A stretch of DNA of 64,000 nucleotides, from NCBI GenBank assembly GCA_033725935.1, contig MU867091.1, forward strand, positions 372,001-436,000, read 5' to 3'. A program made the translations under genes and the position numbers. This stretch comes from Cladorrhinum sp. PSN259. Taxonomy: Eukaryota > Ascomycota > Sordariomycetes > Sordariales > Podosporaceae. Under the pieces are notes generated by a model, which did not search any database, was not told the origin of the DNA, and was given only the letters and a program-made list of their open reading frames with translations. This document shows, one piece after another, positions 11,442-23,525 of this stretch (position 1 is its first letter; every line of letters starts with the position of its first letter).

Positions 11442-13098
11442 TTTTTGTGACTGATCACTTTGTCATCTAGATGAAGGAAGTCAGTTAACGGTACGGAATA
11501 CTGGCCCGTGTTCCCCCTCCACCAACGGCAGCCCAGAGTAGGCAGGCAGAGAGACACAAGCAGATACAACGCACAACCGATTAATTTCATTGTGTCTAAA
11601 CCCTGTCTATCGTCTCTCAGCTTTTTGACACCAGTCTCCGGTTTTGTCTAGGCCCACTACCACACGTCATAAACGCCATTGACAAGATCTTCGGCCTGGC
11701 CGCCGTCCTTGTTCTTACCTGGTCATGTAGGTGCGCCTCTCATCAGGGCCATGAAAACAAAAGCGCCGAACCCGTCCTTCGTCAACCATGGATGAAGAGT
11801 AAAAGAATCATGTCCTGCGTCTTGCCTTTCCTCCGTCGGTCATTTCGTATCGCACCATGTGCATCACCGGTCACCCTTACTGCCCTGCTGCTATGCGGCG
11901 TCGAGGCGGAGGACGAGGGACATGGAAAAGACGAGAATGCCAGAAACGGAGTGGCATCTAAAGCCATGATGTTCCTCCTAGGCATGCCTCCTTTGCCACC
12001 CTCGACTATTGGGTAAGACAAATGGGTGCTATGCGTGAAGCCTGGGCAGCCTGTTCCTGTCTTTCACAATAGTTCCTTTGACCTCGAAGGAGAAAACCGC
12101 CTCGTCGCATAGACGTCGGGCCATGGCACGCGGTCGGAATCATTACTTGCGCAAGTTTTTCAACAAGGCCAGAGCAAGACGATGCTGAGCAGGTCTGCAA
12201 AGTAGAGTCCACCCGTATTCCACCCTTTCCACGTAACTTGGACTTCTTCTAATGCCTGGCATTCGGCTCGACCAAAACTTTGTTCCTCCTTCCTCTCAGG
12301 GTTGACCACCTTGACCATAATAGACGTTCCATAAGCCCCCCCAAGGAAGGCTAGCAAAACCCACACAGTCCCTATCCCTCGGGCGGAGGACACAACCAGA
12401 CACGAACACAACCAGACAGGAACACACCCAGTATTTATCACGCGCCACAGTAACCTTGATACTTAAAAGACTCCCCTAAGACCAGAAGCAGTAGCCAGTA
12501 GCATCTAGTCCCAGGCAAGAAATGTGTCACAAACCAACCAAAAATTACCAAGGGAAAAAGTAATCGACCGAAGAGAGACAGGGAAAAAAAAGCCCCAAAA
12601 AACAAGCCGCTTTTTCGTATTCCGCTCAACCTGGTTTGCCCCATTTGCTGATCTTTTTTCGTTCACTTTACACTCAACATATATCCATATTTCATTCGTT
12701 CCCTTCCTTCTAATCCACCGACAACATCAAAAACCTCACCACTACCACTTTATTTCCAGACACCAAAAAAACACACTAAACACCCAAGGTTTCCCCCGGA
12801 GGAAAACAACAGGAACCCGAGCCCGACACAAGAAGTGGGTCTTACTCACTTTCTTTGCTGTTCAAAAACCTGCTCTCGAGCTCTTCTCTGACTCCATCTA
12901 TGGAAGGCATGGACCTTTTTGTGTGGCTCCAATTTTCGTCACAACTATCATAACACTTTCCCTTATCCTACTATAGCACCTGGTTTGAAATGAGTTATAA
13001 TAGGTAAGGTATGGTGGTACAAAAGTGTTCTGTAGCGGTCGGTCGGTACCCACTTTTCGGGCCGCCGTAGTATTTTGCTCACCATCACGCTCTCTTGC
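11442..13098. other. Intergenic stretch downstream of vip1
   Basis: This holds no supported gene. It contains a 16-bp tandem repeat at 12391-12430 and an A/C-rich stretch around 12520-12800. Short frames around 12006-12441 (minus) and 12524-12976 (plus) show no motifs and are low-complexity. Confidence 0.45.
12391..12430 (+). repeat. Short tandem repeat, 16-bp unit, about 2.5 copies
   Basis: Unit CACAACCAGACACGAA at 12391-12406 is followed by a one-base variant at 12407-12422 and a partial third copy. It lies in an intergenic stretch. Confidence 0.7.
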
Positions 13099-16000
13099 TC
13101 ACTCACTCTTGACATCAGAAAGAGTGGGTGTAGGTGTAGGCAAGCTAGGAACGGTAGCCGTCGGCTTAGGTCTGGGAGTTGCTTCCGCGTCTTCCTCCGT
13201 CGGGACCTCATCCGACATTGGTGGTGTCTCAGGGAGGGCAGGAGTAGACGGTGTGGTATCCTCTACTTGGTCAGAAGTAGTAGCGGCGGCAACAGGAGCA
13301 GCAGTAGGAGTAAGCGTGCTCTCACCCTCTTCCCCCGCTGTAGCCTGGCCATCAGTAATAGGAGTGGTCTGTTGCTCAACAGAGGGTGGCGAGCCACCAT
13401 CAGCCGTACCATCTCCGTACCTGGCAGCATTATCACCACTACTATTACCTTTTTCCTTTTCCTTCTCCTCGTCACTATTGTTATGCTGTTTCTCCTGGAA
13501 GGTGAAAGCATCCGAGAGATTAACTGCCAAGAAAGTTTTTGGAAGTTTGACCCTACAAGCACGACAGTCAGTCCACGATTTCTCACCGCTTACATAAACA
13601 ACATATATCGAATGGATCAAATAATAATGATGGAACCGGTAAACTCAAGTATATGGTTCCCAGGGTTGAAAAGGGGGGAGATGAGTATGGCATGATACGA
13701 GTGGCAAAGAATTTGACAGAACAGGAAACTTACTGATGAAACTTGGCCCTCAACGTCTCAATAACAAACATCCAATCGGCGTGAGCAGTCAAGCTCCTCC
13801 TGGGTGCACACCCAATACAATGTTTGCTATCGAGCTGAACATCCAGCGGATCAAAGACGTGACATCCCGGGCTGATGGTAATCTTGATACTATAGTTGAA
13901 CACGGGCGTTCCCTGGGCGTCAATGGGTGGGTCGGCGGGCATTTCGTAAAGCTCAAAGGAGATTTGCGAGAGGTAATCCAGTTCGGGGATTGTCGCCCGC
14001 TTGATTTTGGTGTCGAGGCCTCCTTCGAGGATACAGTTGAGTAAGGTGTAAATGTGGGACTCCTTGGTGAAGTAGATGAATGATTTGGCTTCCTCTGATG
14101 CTTGCATGTCTTCGAGGTCCTGGACGATTTCCTTGAGGAGGGGGAGTGAGGTTAGGAGGCCGATTTCGAGCTGTTTTACCCGGTCAGTACAAAGTTCCAT
14201 CGTTGACACGAGATGTTGGGGGCTTGCTCACCTTCTCACTATCGGAAATACCATACTCCTGAGGGCAAATAAAGTCAAACAAGACCTTTGCGAGCTGGTA
14301 CAGCTCTCGAAGAGGCTCGAACCTCGCGTCCGTCTTGGCCTTTGTCTGGCTGTTCCCACGATGGAGATGGAAATACCTCTCAGGAAGCTCAGCCGAGTCC
14401 ACGCTGGCTGGCCGCAAACCATTCAGAAACGACCTCCTACGGAAGATTCGCTTCACGGCCTTATGCCCCTCCTTCTCGATCTTCTCGCTCAACGTACCGC
14501 TTGAGCCAGACCCAGACCGCTCCGTCTTGTTCGCTCCCTCATCAGCAGTAGACGTCGCCGTCGGCGTAGCGGTACCGCCCGTCCGAGCACTATCTTCCGA
14601 GTCCTTTCCACCGACCGCACCACCAACAACCCCCGACCCAGAAGTAGACGACGGGGAGTTCTTGCCACTAGTAACAGGCTTTGCATTCATCCTGTACTCA
14701 TCCTCCAATAGCTTGGTAGAAGGGGTGAATACCCACTCCAAAAACTGTCGATTATGCAGCGCATCAAACTTCATGGTATCATAAAGCTCAGAAATCTTGC
14801 TGGGGTCCACCTTCTCCCCGTCACAAAATTCAGCAAAAAGCTTCTCCCATCTCTCCTTGAACAACTCGGCATCTTCGCCGCAGCACCACCTCGCCTGAAT
14901 ACCATTGATCGCATTCACCTGCGACAAGCTACCCACGCTGGCAATCGACGAAGCCAGACTGCTTACACCACCACTTCCATCACCGCCTGGCTTGTCGGGG
15001 TTATTAATAGCATTCAAAGAATTGACCGCGCCGCTATAAAGCTTTGAATAATTATGCTGCATAACCTTGCGATGGAAATTCATCAGCTGCACGACCCTGG
15101 TCTGCACCTCCGCCGGCTCCGGCATGTTATCCGGCCACGCGAATTGCGGCGGTCTCTCGTTTCCTTTGCGCAGCAAGCCCTTAAGCTTCTTCTTGACCTT
15201 ATCCATTTCGTCCTTGGCCGCGTTGGAGTCATCCAACAGGTCCTTTCGAATGGTGATAAAGTCCTCGGGCACATCCTTCTTATTTAGGAAGGACGCGGCC
15301 CAAATCTGCGCCGACGTGACGACGCGCCGTTCGCTGCTGCTGAACACGTGCACCTCTTCGAGGACCTCACGGTTCATGAGCCCCAAATCAGATCGCATGC
15401 TCTCACCGAGCTCTTGGGCTTGATAGCGGGCTGAGTGTGTTGGCTCACCACCCCACTTGACAATGAGCTGGAGCTTGTCGAGGACGAGGGACTCTTCAGC
15501 AGCGGTAAACTTTGACATGGTCACGCCAGAAAGGGAGTCGTGGCGCTTAGCCGAGCGGCGAGTCTTATAAACATCGCTGTCTGGCTTTTCGGGATCGGCT
15601 TCTCCTTCAGTAATTGGGTGATCATCTTCCTTTTCTTCTTTGATGGTGTCGATTTCGTTAAGTGGCTTGGGTGGCGGTGGGGAAGGAGGATCCTCGGTAG
15701 CCTCTTCTGACTTGTCCTTGTCCTTCTTCTCTTTCTTCTCCTTCTCGGGCTTCTTGCGGAACATGGGCTTGATTTGGACTTTGGTGCCAGCCCAGCTTCC
15801 CTTCTTGATAAGTACGTTGCGCAGAGCCTTGAGCTTGGTTCGATCTTCAACACCGGCGCGCATCGCCGCGTCGACTGCATCGAGAACGCTGGCAAGAGCC
15901 GGCTCGCCAATGAGAAGAACCTCTTCCTGGTGACCTTTCAATAGCTCAATAAAGGGTGCAGTGTGGAAAGTGAACTTGTACTTTTGCTTTGGAGTACGAT

Positions 16001-18521
16001 CTGCGTGACGAATGACGGACACCACACCCTTGAGCCTCCAGCTTGGCTTGGGCGGTGGGGGCGGAGGGGGTTCGACCTCGTCTTGGATGGTAATTTCTTG
16101 TTGAACAATGGAAGGCGCCGCTGATATGGTTGAGGGTGCTGTGGAAGGGGTGCTTTCGGCCACTGATGACGAGAACTGACTGACAAGCGGGCTGGCAGGT
16201 ATGCTGACAAACTTCGAGTCTGACGGCTTGATGGTCATGGCACCCTCGATGGGTATCTCTCGAGCTACCGCCTTCTCCATGCTGGCTCTGCTCTGAGTTA
16301 GGGCAGCCAACTCCTTCTCCTTGCTCGCGTACGCCGCGCGAACCGCAATGGAAGCCGTCATAGGGTCTACTTCTGAGATGGAGGGCGATGGGATAGGAGG
16401 GGTGAGTCCTTCTTTGCGCAGCCTCTCCTTGATAAAGACGTCCTTGAGAATGTTTGCGCAATGATCGTAATAGTCGTCGTTATCCTTGACAAAGCTCCAT
16501 CCATTGACATCAATTACGTAGCTCTTGCCGCCGGCTCTGAGAAAATCGAAACCACAAACGCGCTGGCCGAACGTGGTGCTGATCTTGCTTGCGATCTCCT
16601 TCTCCTCCGCACTCAAACCCGTAACGTAGCGCACTTCCTTTCCATGCGTGTTGCGACGCACCACACCGTCCACAACGGGCGACTTGCGCGTCTCTGCGTG
16701 GCAGTAGGACGGTCCCACGGTGTATGCCTTGACATCTTCTGCGTTGTCGACTTGCATAAAGCGTTCATAAACAAAACTCTCCTCCGGCTGAGTGATGCAG
16801 CGTGGCACACTGAGACCCTCGACGTACTCGCTAGACTTGTTGCCGATCTTTCTGAACAGCTTGCGGGCGCCGCCGCCAGTCGAACTGTGAAAATAAATGA
16901 TGATGTTGTGATCCTCGCCGCTGGTGGGCTTCTCGACAAACGGCTTTTTAATCAATGTCCCGTCTACCGAGAGAATGTCGCCGTTGTCAAGAAGCTCAAC
17001 CTTGCGGGGGGTAGTAGCCACTCTTGCTTTCTCTAGGTCAGGCTCCGTCGGCTCAAACGCAATTCCGCTGACGTCCTTAATGTGCTTGCAAATATCTGGC
17101 GTCAGGAGCCTAGGACCACCATCACGGTTGACTTCCACGCGCTGAGGTGTGGGGACTCCGATTCTATCGAGAAGGCGGAGGCACAAACGGCGGTCCCAAA
17201 GAATCTTTTGCATGGGTACATCGTTCACACAGAACGGCTTACGGGCCTTGACGTAGGCAATGGCCTTGTCGAGGGGGAACCCGTCCGAGTAGAAGGAGAT
17301 GAGGTAGTCGCAAATGGGCCAGTTCTCGATCTCCTCATCCAGAATAACCTTGTCGCCGAACACACACACGTCGAACTCGCGGTTCTGGATCAGGCGGTTC
17401 AAGATATTTCTACTGGGCTTGCTCCGGGCCTTGACGTCGAGCGCGCAGACGCCGATGACGCCCCACGGCGCAGGTTTAACCTCCTCTTTTTCTGCTCGGT
17501 GGCCTCCATGGTGAGAGACAACTCTGTCGCCGCTGGGGCTGTGACTGCTCGCTGCAGTGCTACCGCTGAACCTGCGCTTAGCCCGGCTGCGAGATCTAGT
17601 CGGCTGGGGTCGCGGGGTCGGGGTGGTACCGGATTTCTGTTGAGGGTCGGATGGAGAGGTGGAAGACGAAGACTTTTTCAACAGGTCGGCCTGTCCACTT
17701 TGCACTTCTTTGGCGTTTAAGGAGAGCGCTCCATGATGAGATCCCGTGCTGCTGGTCGTGACGGTAGTGTTGGAGACGCCAGCTTCGGGCTGGGCGGCCT
17801 TGCTGCTGCTGTTCGTTCCTCCTACGGTAGACGCCATAAGCCCCGAAAATGTGCGGTGGTGACTCGGGACAATTCCAGTGATGCTGTTATTATCACTTCC
17901 GTTGGCTGACGCTGCAGAGCTAGGGACACCGCGAGCAGATGCCAAGCTGTAGATGGACCCGATGCTCACTCGGTTGCTGACACTGGCACCGGCCTCGGAG
18001 AACGAGGAGCGGTCACTGCGGTATGCAGGTTCGGGAAGGTGATGGCGATGCAGAACCGTCTCTCGTGGATCGCTAGGTGTGAGTCGTGGGGTATCAGATT
18101 CGTCGACGGCCGAGGAGTTGGAGACACCGTCGGCAGTAAACTGAGATAGAGCGCTCGGCACTCTTCGTAGGCTGTTGTCGTCGCTCCAGACATCGGAATG
18201 AGACGAGCCTCGCCGGACAATTCCTTTTAATGTTTGATGAGCAGGCAAAGAGCTTGGTGGGGGCATGGACAGACTCGCTCGATCTGCGTGGGCCTCTATG
18301 AGGGCTGTCGTACCGGGATCAGCCTGCTTACCGTGGCGACCTCGACTGGCGAGACTGGCAAGACTTGCAATTGACGAAGACGAAAGGGTTCGGGAGTGGG
18401 ACGAGCTGGTGCGGTGCGTTCTCGACCTGGGTGTAATAGGTCTTGGGGAAGCAGGTGCAACGGTTGAGGGCGATGACGGCACACTATCTGGCTTTGCCTC
18501 AGCAAAGTTTGGAGAATCCAT
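13099..18521 (-). CDS. vip1: VIP1/Asp1 diphosphoinositol pentakisphosphate kinase / histidine-acid-phosphatase-like protein
   Basis: Three exons (18521-14232, 14170-13734, 13552-13099) join in frame to about 1726 aa. The 61-bp and 181-bp introns have GT-AG ends. Residues 1-350 are Ser/Thr-rich and probably disordered. An ATP-grasp kinase domain runs from about 354 (VIGVCALDVKARSKPS) to about 705 and includes YVIDVNGWSFVKDNDDYY. The histidine acid phosphatase-like domain starts near 832 and has the RHADRTP signature at about 838-844. A polyproline run precedes it. The family phosphorylates InsP6/5-InsP7 at position 1, and the phosphatase half removes that phosphate; fungal Asp1 affects microtubules, growth form and phosphate signalling. 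Joining exons 1 and 2 restores EKLEIGLLTSLPLLKEIV, typical of the family. Exon 3 adds an acidic, Pro/Thr-rich tail of about 150 residues. The N-terminal extension is long for the family. Confidence 0.95.
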
Positions 18522-20057
18522 GGTTGGCTGTTATCGGGGGCGTTGGCACAACCTGCAGTGCAGATGGAAGATTGTTTCTGTTTTTTATTTTTTTCTTGTT
18601 CTTTTTCGGCTTGTAGGCGTTCGTACCTGATCTGCAGACAACGGGAGGCTGGATGTCCAAAACGGATTCGGATTGGAACTTGGGATCAAAGAAAATGCTT
18701 CTGGAAAAATGATTTTCGATACGAGCGTCGATGCCCGATAGATTCCACCACCTCCTCAGCTCGTCTGACTCTGACTCTTCGTTCTGACTTGCGAATGGCG
18801 GTGGCAATATATGTACTCGGTAAAAGATGTCGTGCAATTTCAACCAGACTAATAATAACAAACGGAGAGTATTTGTTTATTGTATACCACAAGGGATGTC
18901 GGGCCTGCCATCTCGTCTGAGATCCACGTGAAGCGCTACCTTATCTTCCATTATGGCCTAGGTATTTTATTTAACTGAACGGGCTCGGCTGAAGGAGCTG
19001 GCCAACCAGTACGAGACTCAATTGAAAACAGAATTGATAGATGGGCTCTTCCACGCCGAGGAACGGCAAAGAAAATCCGGGCTAGTAGAGAGAGGCCAAG
19101 GAGTTTGAAAGAATTGGCGGACCGGGTTCGCTGGATGGGCCAACCCAGTACCTATCTGAATCATGGATTTGTGACAGGGTTATGAAGTACTTTTTTCTGC
19201 TTTTTTTTTCATGGCGGGGCACGCACTTCATTGGAGGGGCATGAAGCGCGATGACGCTGGACCTCCAACAGAGCTCCCTGACTGGTACATACCTTTAGCA
19301 CGAGCCACATGTCAATGTAGGTGGGGCACCCAAGGAAGGACTTTTGGTTTTAGACGACAAGCTTCCATTCCAGGTTTTCTGTATTCTATGACTATTTGTT
19401 TGGTAACTCTTCGTTGCTTGGAAATGTTCGTATTCGAGCGAGCTTAAATGGGAAGACTGAGTGATTTATACACCGCAGTCAGGTTTGTACTTCCAAGGTT
19501 GGTGTTGTGGAATACAGGATAGGTATTGATGTCCTGACTTGCGCAACTCCAACCTGCCAATATGGCAAGCTGTCGCGTGACGCCCCTGCGAGGTTTTCTC
19601 ATCAACTTCTCACATGTCAAGCTATCATAGGCCAGAAGTAATCTTGAATTGTTGAGCTGATAAGCACAACGCAGCGGTGAAGGATTGCACTTGCAGCACC
19701 ATGCATTGGCCCGTTGCCCCCCACCCCCTGTCGCCTTTGTAATTGTCGGAAAAAGATGACTGGCCGCAATCCGGAGCGGATTTGATGCCGGCCGACCGGA
19801 TCTTGGCAATTAAGACACCTTCGGGCGGTCGGCGGTTGTGGGGCCGATGAAATGTTTAGCGCGGCTTGGTGAAGAAGTCTTGGCTGAAAATTTCTGGTGA
19901 CCGCCTTTGAGAATTGGCTGGCAGAATTCCGAATGCGAGGCTTGTCGGAAAACTTTCAAGCATCAGCAAAACTTGGAATGCGATAGAGTGGCCATTGACA
20001 GCGCATAAGTAGTTTCTTTTGCGATTTCAAGCTCTTTTCGAGCTGCCACACTACACA
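18522..20057. promoter_or_regulatory. Divergent intergenic region vip1 / utp21
   Basis: This 1.5-kb spacer must hold both promoters. A minimal upstream ORF (ATG CGA TAG) lies at 19978-19986, 72 nt before the utp21 start. I see no repeat or other gene in it. Confidence 0.5.
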
Positions 20058-23000
20058 ATGCCTCACTCAGAGCCAGATCATCCATTGACGAAACGTCAAA
20101 GGACCAATGCTGTCGTAAAGGCACAGCCATCATCCTCGACTAAAAGAGGTTCTTCGATTTTTGCGCCTTTCAGAACCATCGGCTTGGTCTCGCCAACTAG
20201 CGTTCCTTTCGCATCCATACCCCTAGGCAAAACCACCTTTCAAATCACCACCTCCGTCGGTCGCGCTCTACAAACCTACGATCTCAAGCGCGGTCTCAAC
20301 CTCGTCTTCGTTACCCGACCCCAAACACCCGCCGATATCACCGCTACCTATGCTTGGAAGGAGAAGGTCTTTGCCGCTTGGGGCAATCCCAGCAATGGCG
20401 AACCTCATGGTCTATGGGCATTTGCCCGTGGTAAGAAGACTGGCGAACTTCAGCTCCCTATCGATCTCGATCAACCCATCAAGCAGGTCCTCATCTTTGG
20501 CTCTTGGATTATCGCATGCGCCGTGACGAGGATAGAAGTATTCAAGACGACCACTTTCGAGCACTACACCACCATCTTTACCTCCTCGACCAAGAAGGGC
20601 GACAACGAAATCACCGGCGGCGTGTGCAACATGCCCACCTTCCTCAACAAGATCTTTGTCGGAAGAAAAGACGGCTGGGTGGAGATTTGGAACGTCAGCA
20701 CGGGCAAACTCATCTACACGATTCTCCCACCTGCACCAAACTGCGGGGCTGTTACTTGCCTCGAGCCCACCCCCGCATTGTCGCTGCTCGCCATCGCATA
20801 CTCCGAAGGACCTTTGGTTGTCCAGAACGTGCTCACCGACAAGTCGGTTGTACGACTGAACGCTGGCACCCAAGACGCGCCAGTTACTTGTATTTCTTTC
20901 CGAAGTGACGGTCAAGGAGCAGGTCAGGATGGAAGGAAGGATGGTGTTATGGCTACGGCAACCGGCCTCAACGGAGACGTCACATTCTGGGATCTCAACA
21001 AAGGAGGAAGGATAATGGGTGTGTTGCGTAGCGCACATAACCCACCATCAAAAAATAAGGCAGTCCGTGGAGGTATTAGCAAGATTGAGTTCCTCCCTGG
21101 TCAGCCGGTTATTATGACCAGCGGCTTGGATAACTCTCTAAAGTCTTGGATCTTTGACGAGACTCCATTCTCGCCAGTTCCTCGAATTCTTCACCAGCGC
21201 AGCGGTCATGCCGCGCCCGTCAGCTGCCTGCAGTTCTTGCCTTCCGATTTCGATGGCGCAGATGCCGGGAACAAGTGGCTTCTCAGCGGCGGTAATGATA
21301 GGAGCCTGTGGGGATGGAGTTTGCGACGAGACGGTCAGAGCACGGAGCTCAGTCAGGGTGCGCTTCGCAAGAAGGCCAGAAAAGCAGGTATGCTCTCTGG
21401 TGCCTCGCTTCTGCAGGAACAAACTCCTACATTGGATGATCTCAAAGCACCCGAAATTACTTGCATTGCCTCTTCGCTCAATCGCGACGGGGGCATGGGC
21501 GCCATGCCTGGCAAGCAATTAATCTGGGACAAGGGCAACGACAAGGCCAAACTTAGCAGCGCAGAATTGAGTGGAAATACAGGGTGGGAAAGCGTAGTAA
21601 CGGCGCACAAGGATGATCCATATGCACGCACCTGGTTTTGGGGCCGGAAGAAGGCAGGCCGATGGGCGTTCAAGACTGGCGATGGAGGCAATGTGTCAAC
21701 GGTCGCCATCAGCTCTTGCGGTAGCTTTGCGTTGGTTGGGTCAGAAACGGGTAGCATCGACATGTTCAACCTGCAATCTGGCCGGCACAGACAACGGTTC
21801 CCTTCAAAGTTGACGCCTGCACAGCTTAGACAACTGAAGATGCAACAGCTCAAGGCCCTTGACAAGGTCAACGAGCTGCAACTTCGCTCCAAGAGGACAT
21901 TTGCTCCCGGGTCAGGAAAGCACACAGCAGCGGTGACAGGTATTGTCGTTGACTCCCTCAACCAAACTATTACCTCCTGCTCTTTGGACGGCAAGATCAA
22001 GTTCTGGGACTTTGTGACTGGAAACTTGATCGACGAGATCGACTGGGCGCCTATGACAAAGATCACGGCCTGCAGGTATCATGCCGGCAGCGACCTGGTG
22101 GCTTTTGCCTGCGACGACCACTCGATTCGTGTTGTTGATATCGAGACCAAACAGACTATCAGAGAATTCTGGGGCTGCAGGGGAGATATCAACGATTTCT
22201 GTTTCTCTAACGACGGGCGGTGGGTCGTTGCTGCCTCGCAAGACTGCGTGGTCAGAGTTTGGGACCTGCCTACTAGTCATCTTATTGATGCATTCAGACT
22301 AGAAACCCCCTGCACGGCATTGGCTTTCTCTGGAACGGGAGAGTTCTTGGCGGGTGCTACGGAAGGCAGCTTAGGCGTGCAGTTGTGGACTAATCGTTCT
22401 TTGTTTAAGCACGTACCTACCAGACAGATTTCCGAGGCGGAGATTGGGGAGGTCTCCAGTGGACCTACTGTGTCTGGTGAAGGCGGCCAAGGGCTTATTG
22501 ATGCGGCGTTTGAGGAGGATAAGGATGGAGACGAAGGTGATGATGGGGTTACGGCCCCCGTGGTGGATCAGTTATCAAAGGACATGATGACGCTTTCGCT
22601 TGTTCCCAAGAGCAGGTGGCAGACGCTGTTGCATATCGATTTGATCAAGCAGCGGAATAAACCCAAGGAGGCACCAAGGTTACCTGAGAAGGCTCCGTTC
22701 TTCTTGCCTTCGGTTGGTGGGAATCCTGGGGGTGTGTTGCCGCCTATTGGGGAGGAGAAGAAGGATGAGGAAGGGAACGTGGTTGCTTCGGCGAATACTA
22801 GGATTACTCAGCTGGATGCGACCAGGCAGGAGCAGGTGTTTACGAGCAAATTGCTGGAGTGTGGGGAGAGGGGTGATTGTGAGTTTCCTCTCTCATTTCC
22901 TCTCAGTTTAAAGGCAGCTTTACTAACAGAAATGCGACAGACAACGAATTCATTGAGCACCTCAAGTCCCTTGGTCCCTCGGCGGCCGATTTGGAGCTGC

Positions 23001-23281
23001 GCTCCCTGTCAATGGGCGAGGGTGACGAGACCAACAATGAGCTCCTTCACTTTATCAAGGCGCTTACTAGCAAACTTATTGCCAGGAGGGATTACGAGTT
23101 GACGCAGGCATGGATGACTGTTTTCCTGAGGTTGCATTTCGATTTGGTGATAGAGAATGAGTCCCTGCTGAAGGCGTTGGAGGAGTGGAAGGAGCACCAG
23201 GCGCGGGAGAGGGATCGTTTGGATGATTTGGTCGGATATTGCAGTGGTGTTGTTGGGTTCTTGAGAAGTCCGAGGACGTAA
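20058..23281 (+). CDS. utp21: UTP21, WD40 component of the SSU processome
   Basis: Two exons (20058-22878, 22941-23281) give 1053 aa. The 62-bp intron has GTGAGT, a TACTAAC branch point and CAG, and the splice makes ...GERGDYNEFIEHLKS. The N-terminus is KRQR-containing, followed by two rows of WD40 repeats (for example ITSCSLDGKIKFWDF, WVVAASQDCVVRVWDL) and the C-terminal Utp21 domain (ELTQAWMTVFLRLHFDLV). Utp21 belongs to the UTP-B subcomplex, which binds the 5' external transcribed spacer and U3 snoRNP in the nucleolus for 18S rRNA maturation. I chose the ATG at 20058 because the in-frame extension to 20019 has only a TTG. The length is somewhat above the yeast protein, as is usual for filamentous fungi. 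Confidence 0.95.
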
Positions 23282-23525
23282 GTAACGTTGGACTGAGAAA
23301 GGATAAAAATGTCTTGATGGCTGTGGAAAGAACCATAGTCTGTCTGATTCCCCGTATAGCAACGGAATTAAGTATACTGTTGCATTTTGGAGCTGTTCCA
23401 GCCTCTTTTCAAGTCTTTGCGTATTGAAAGCCAAGCAAGTGTGTCAGATCTAATCTACCCAAGACGATATCTTTTCACATGAAATCTGTCATCATGACTA
23501 CATCGCCAATTATTTTCTATGAAGT

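Noticed and set aside
13025..13695. Plus-strand frames of about 190-206 codons over the vip1 tail
   Set aside because: Antisense of the acidic, repetitive vip1 C-terminus.
20019..20057. Longer N-terminus for UTP21
   Set aside because: The extension starts with TTG, not ATG; the first ATG in frame is at 20058.
20412..21038. Minus-strand frame (208 codons) within utp21
   Set aside because: Antisense shadow of well-supported WD40 coding sequence.
21353..22066. Minus-strand frame (237 codons) within utp21
   Set aside because: Antisense shadow; no motif.
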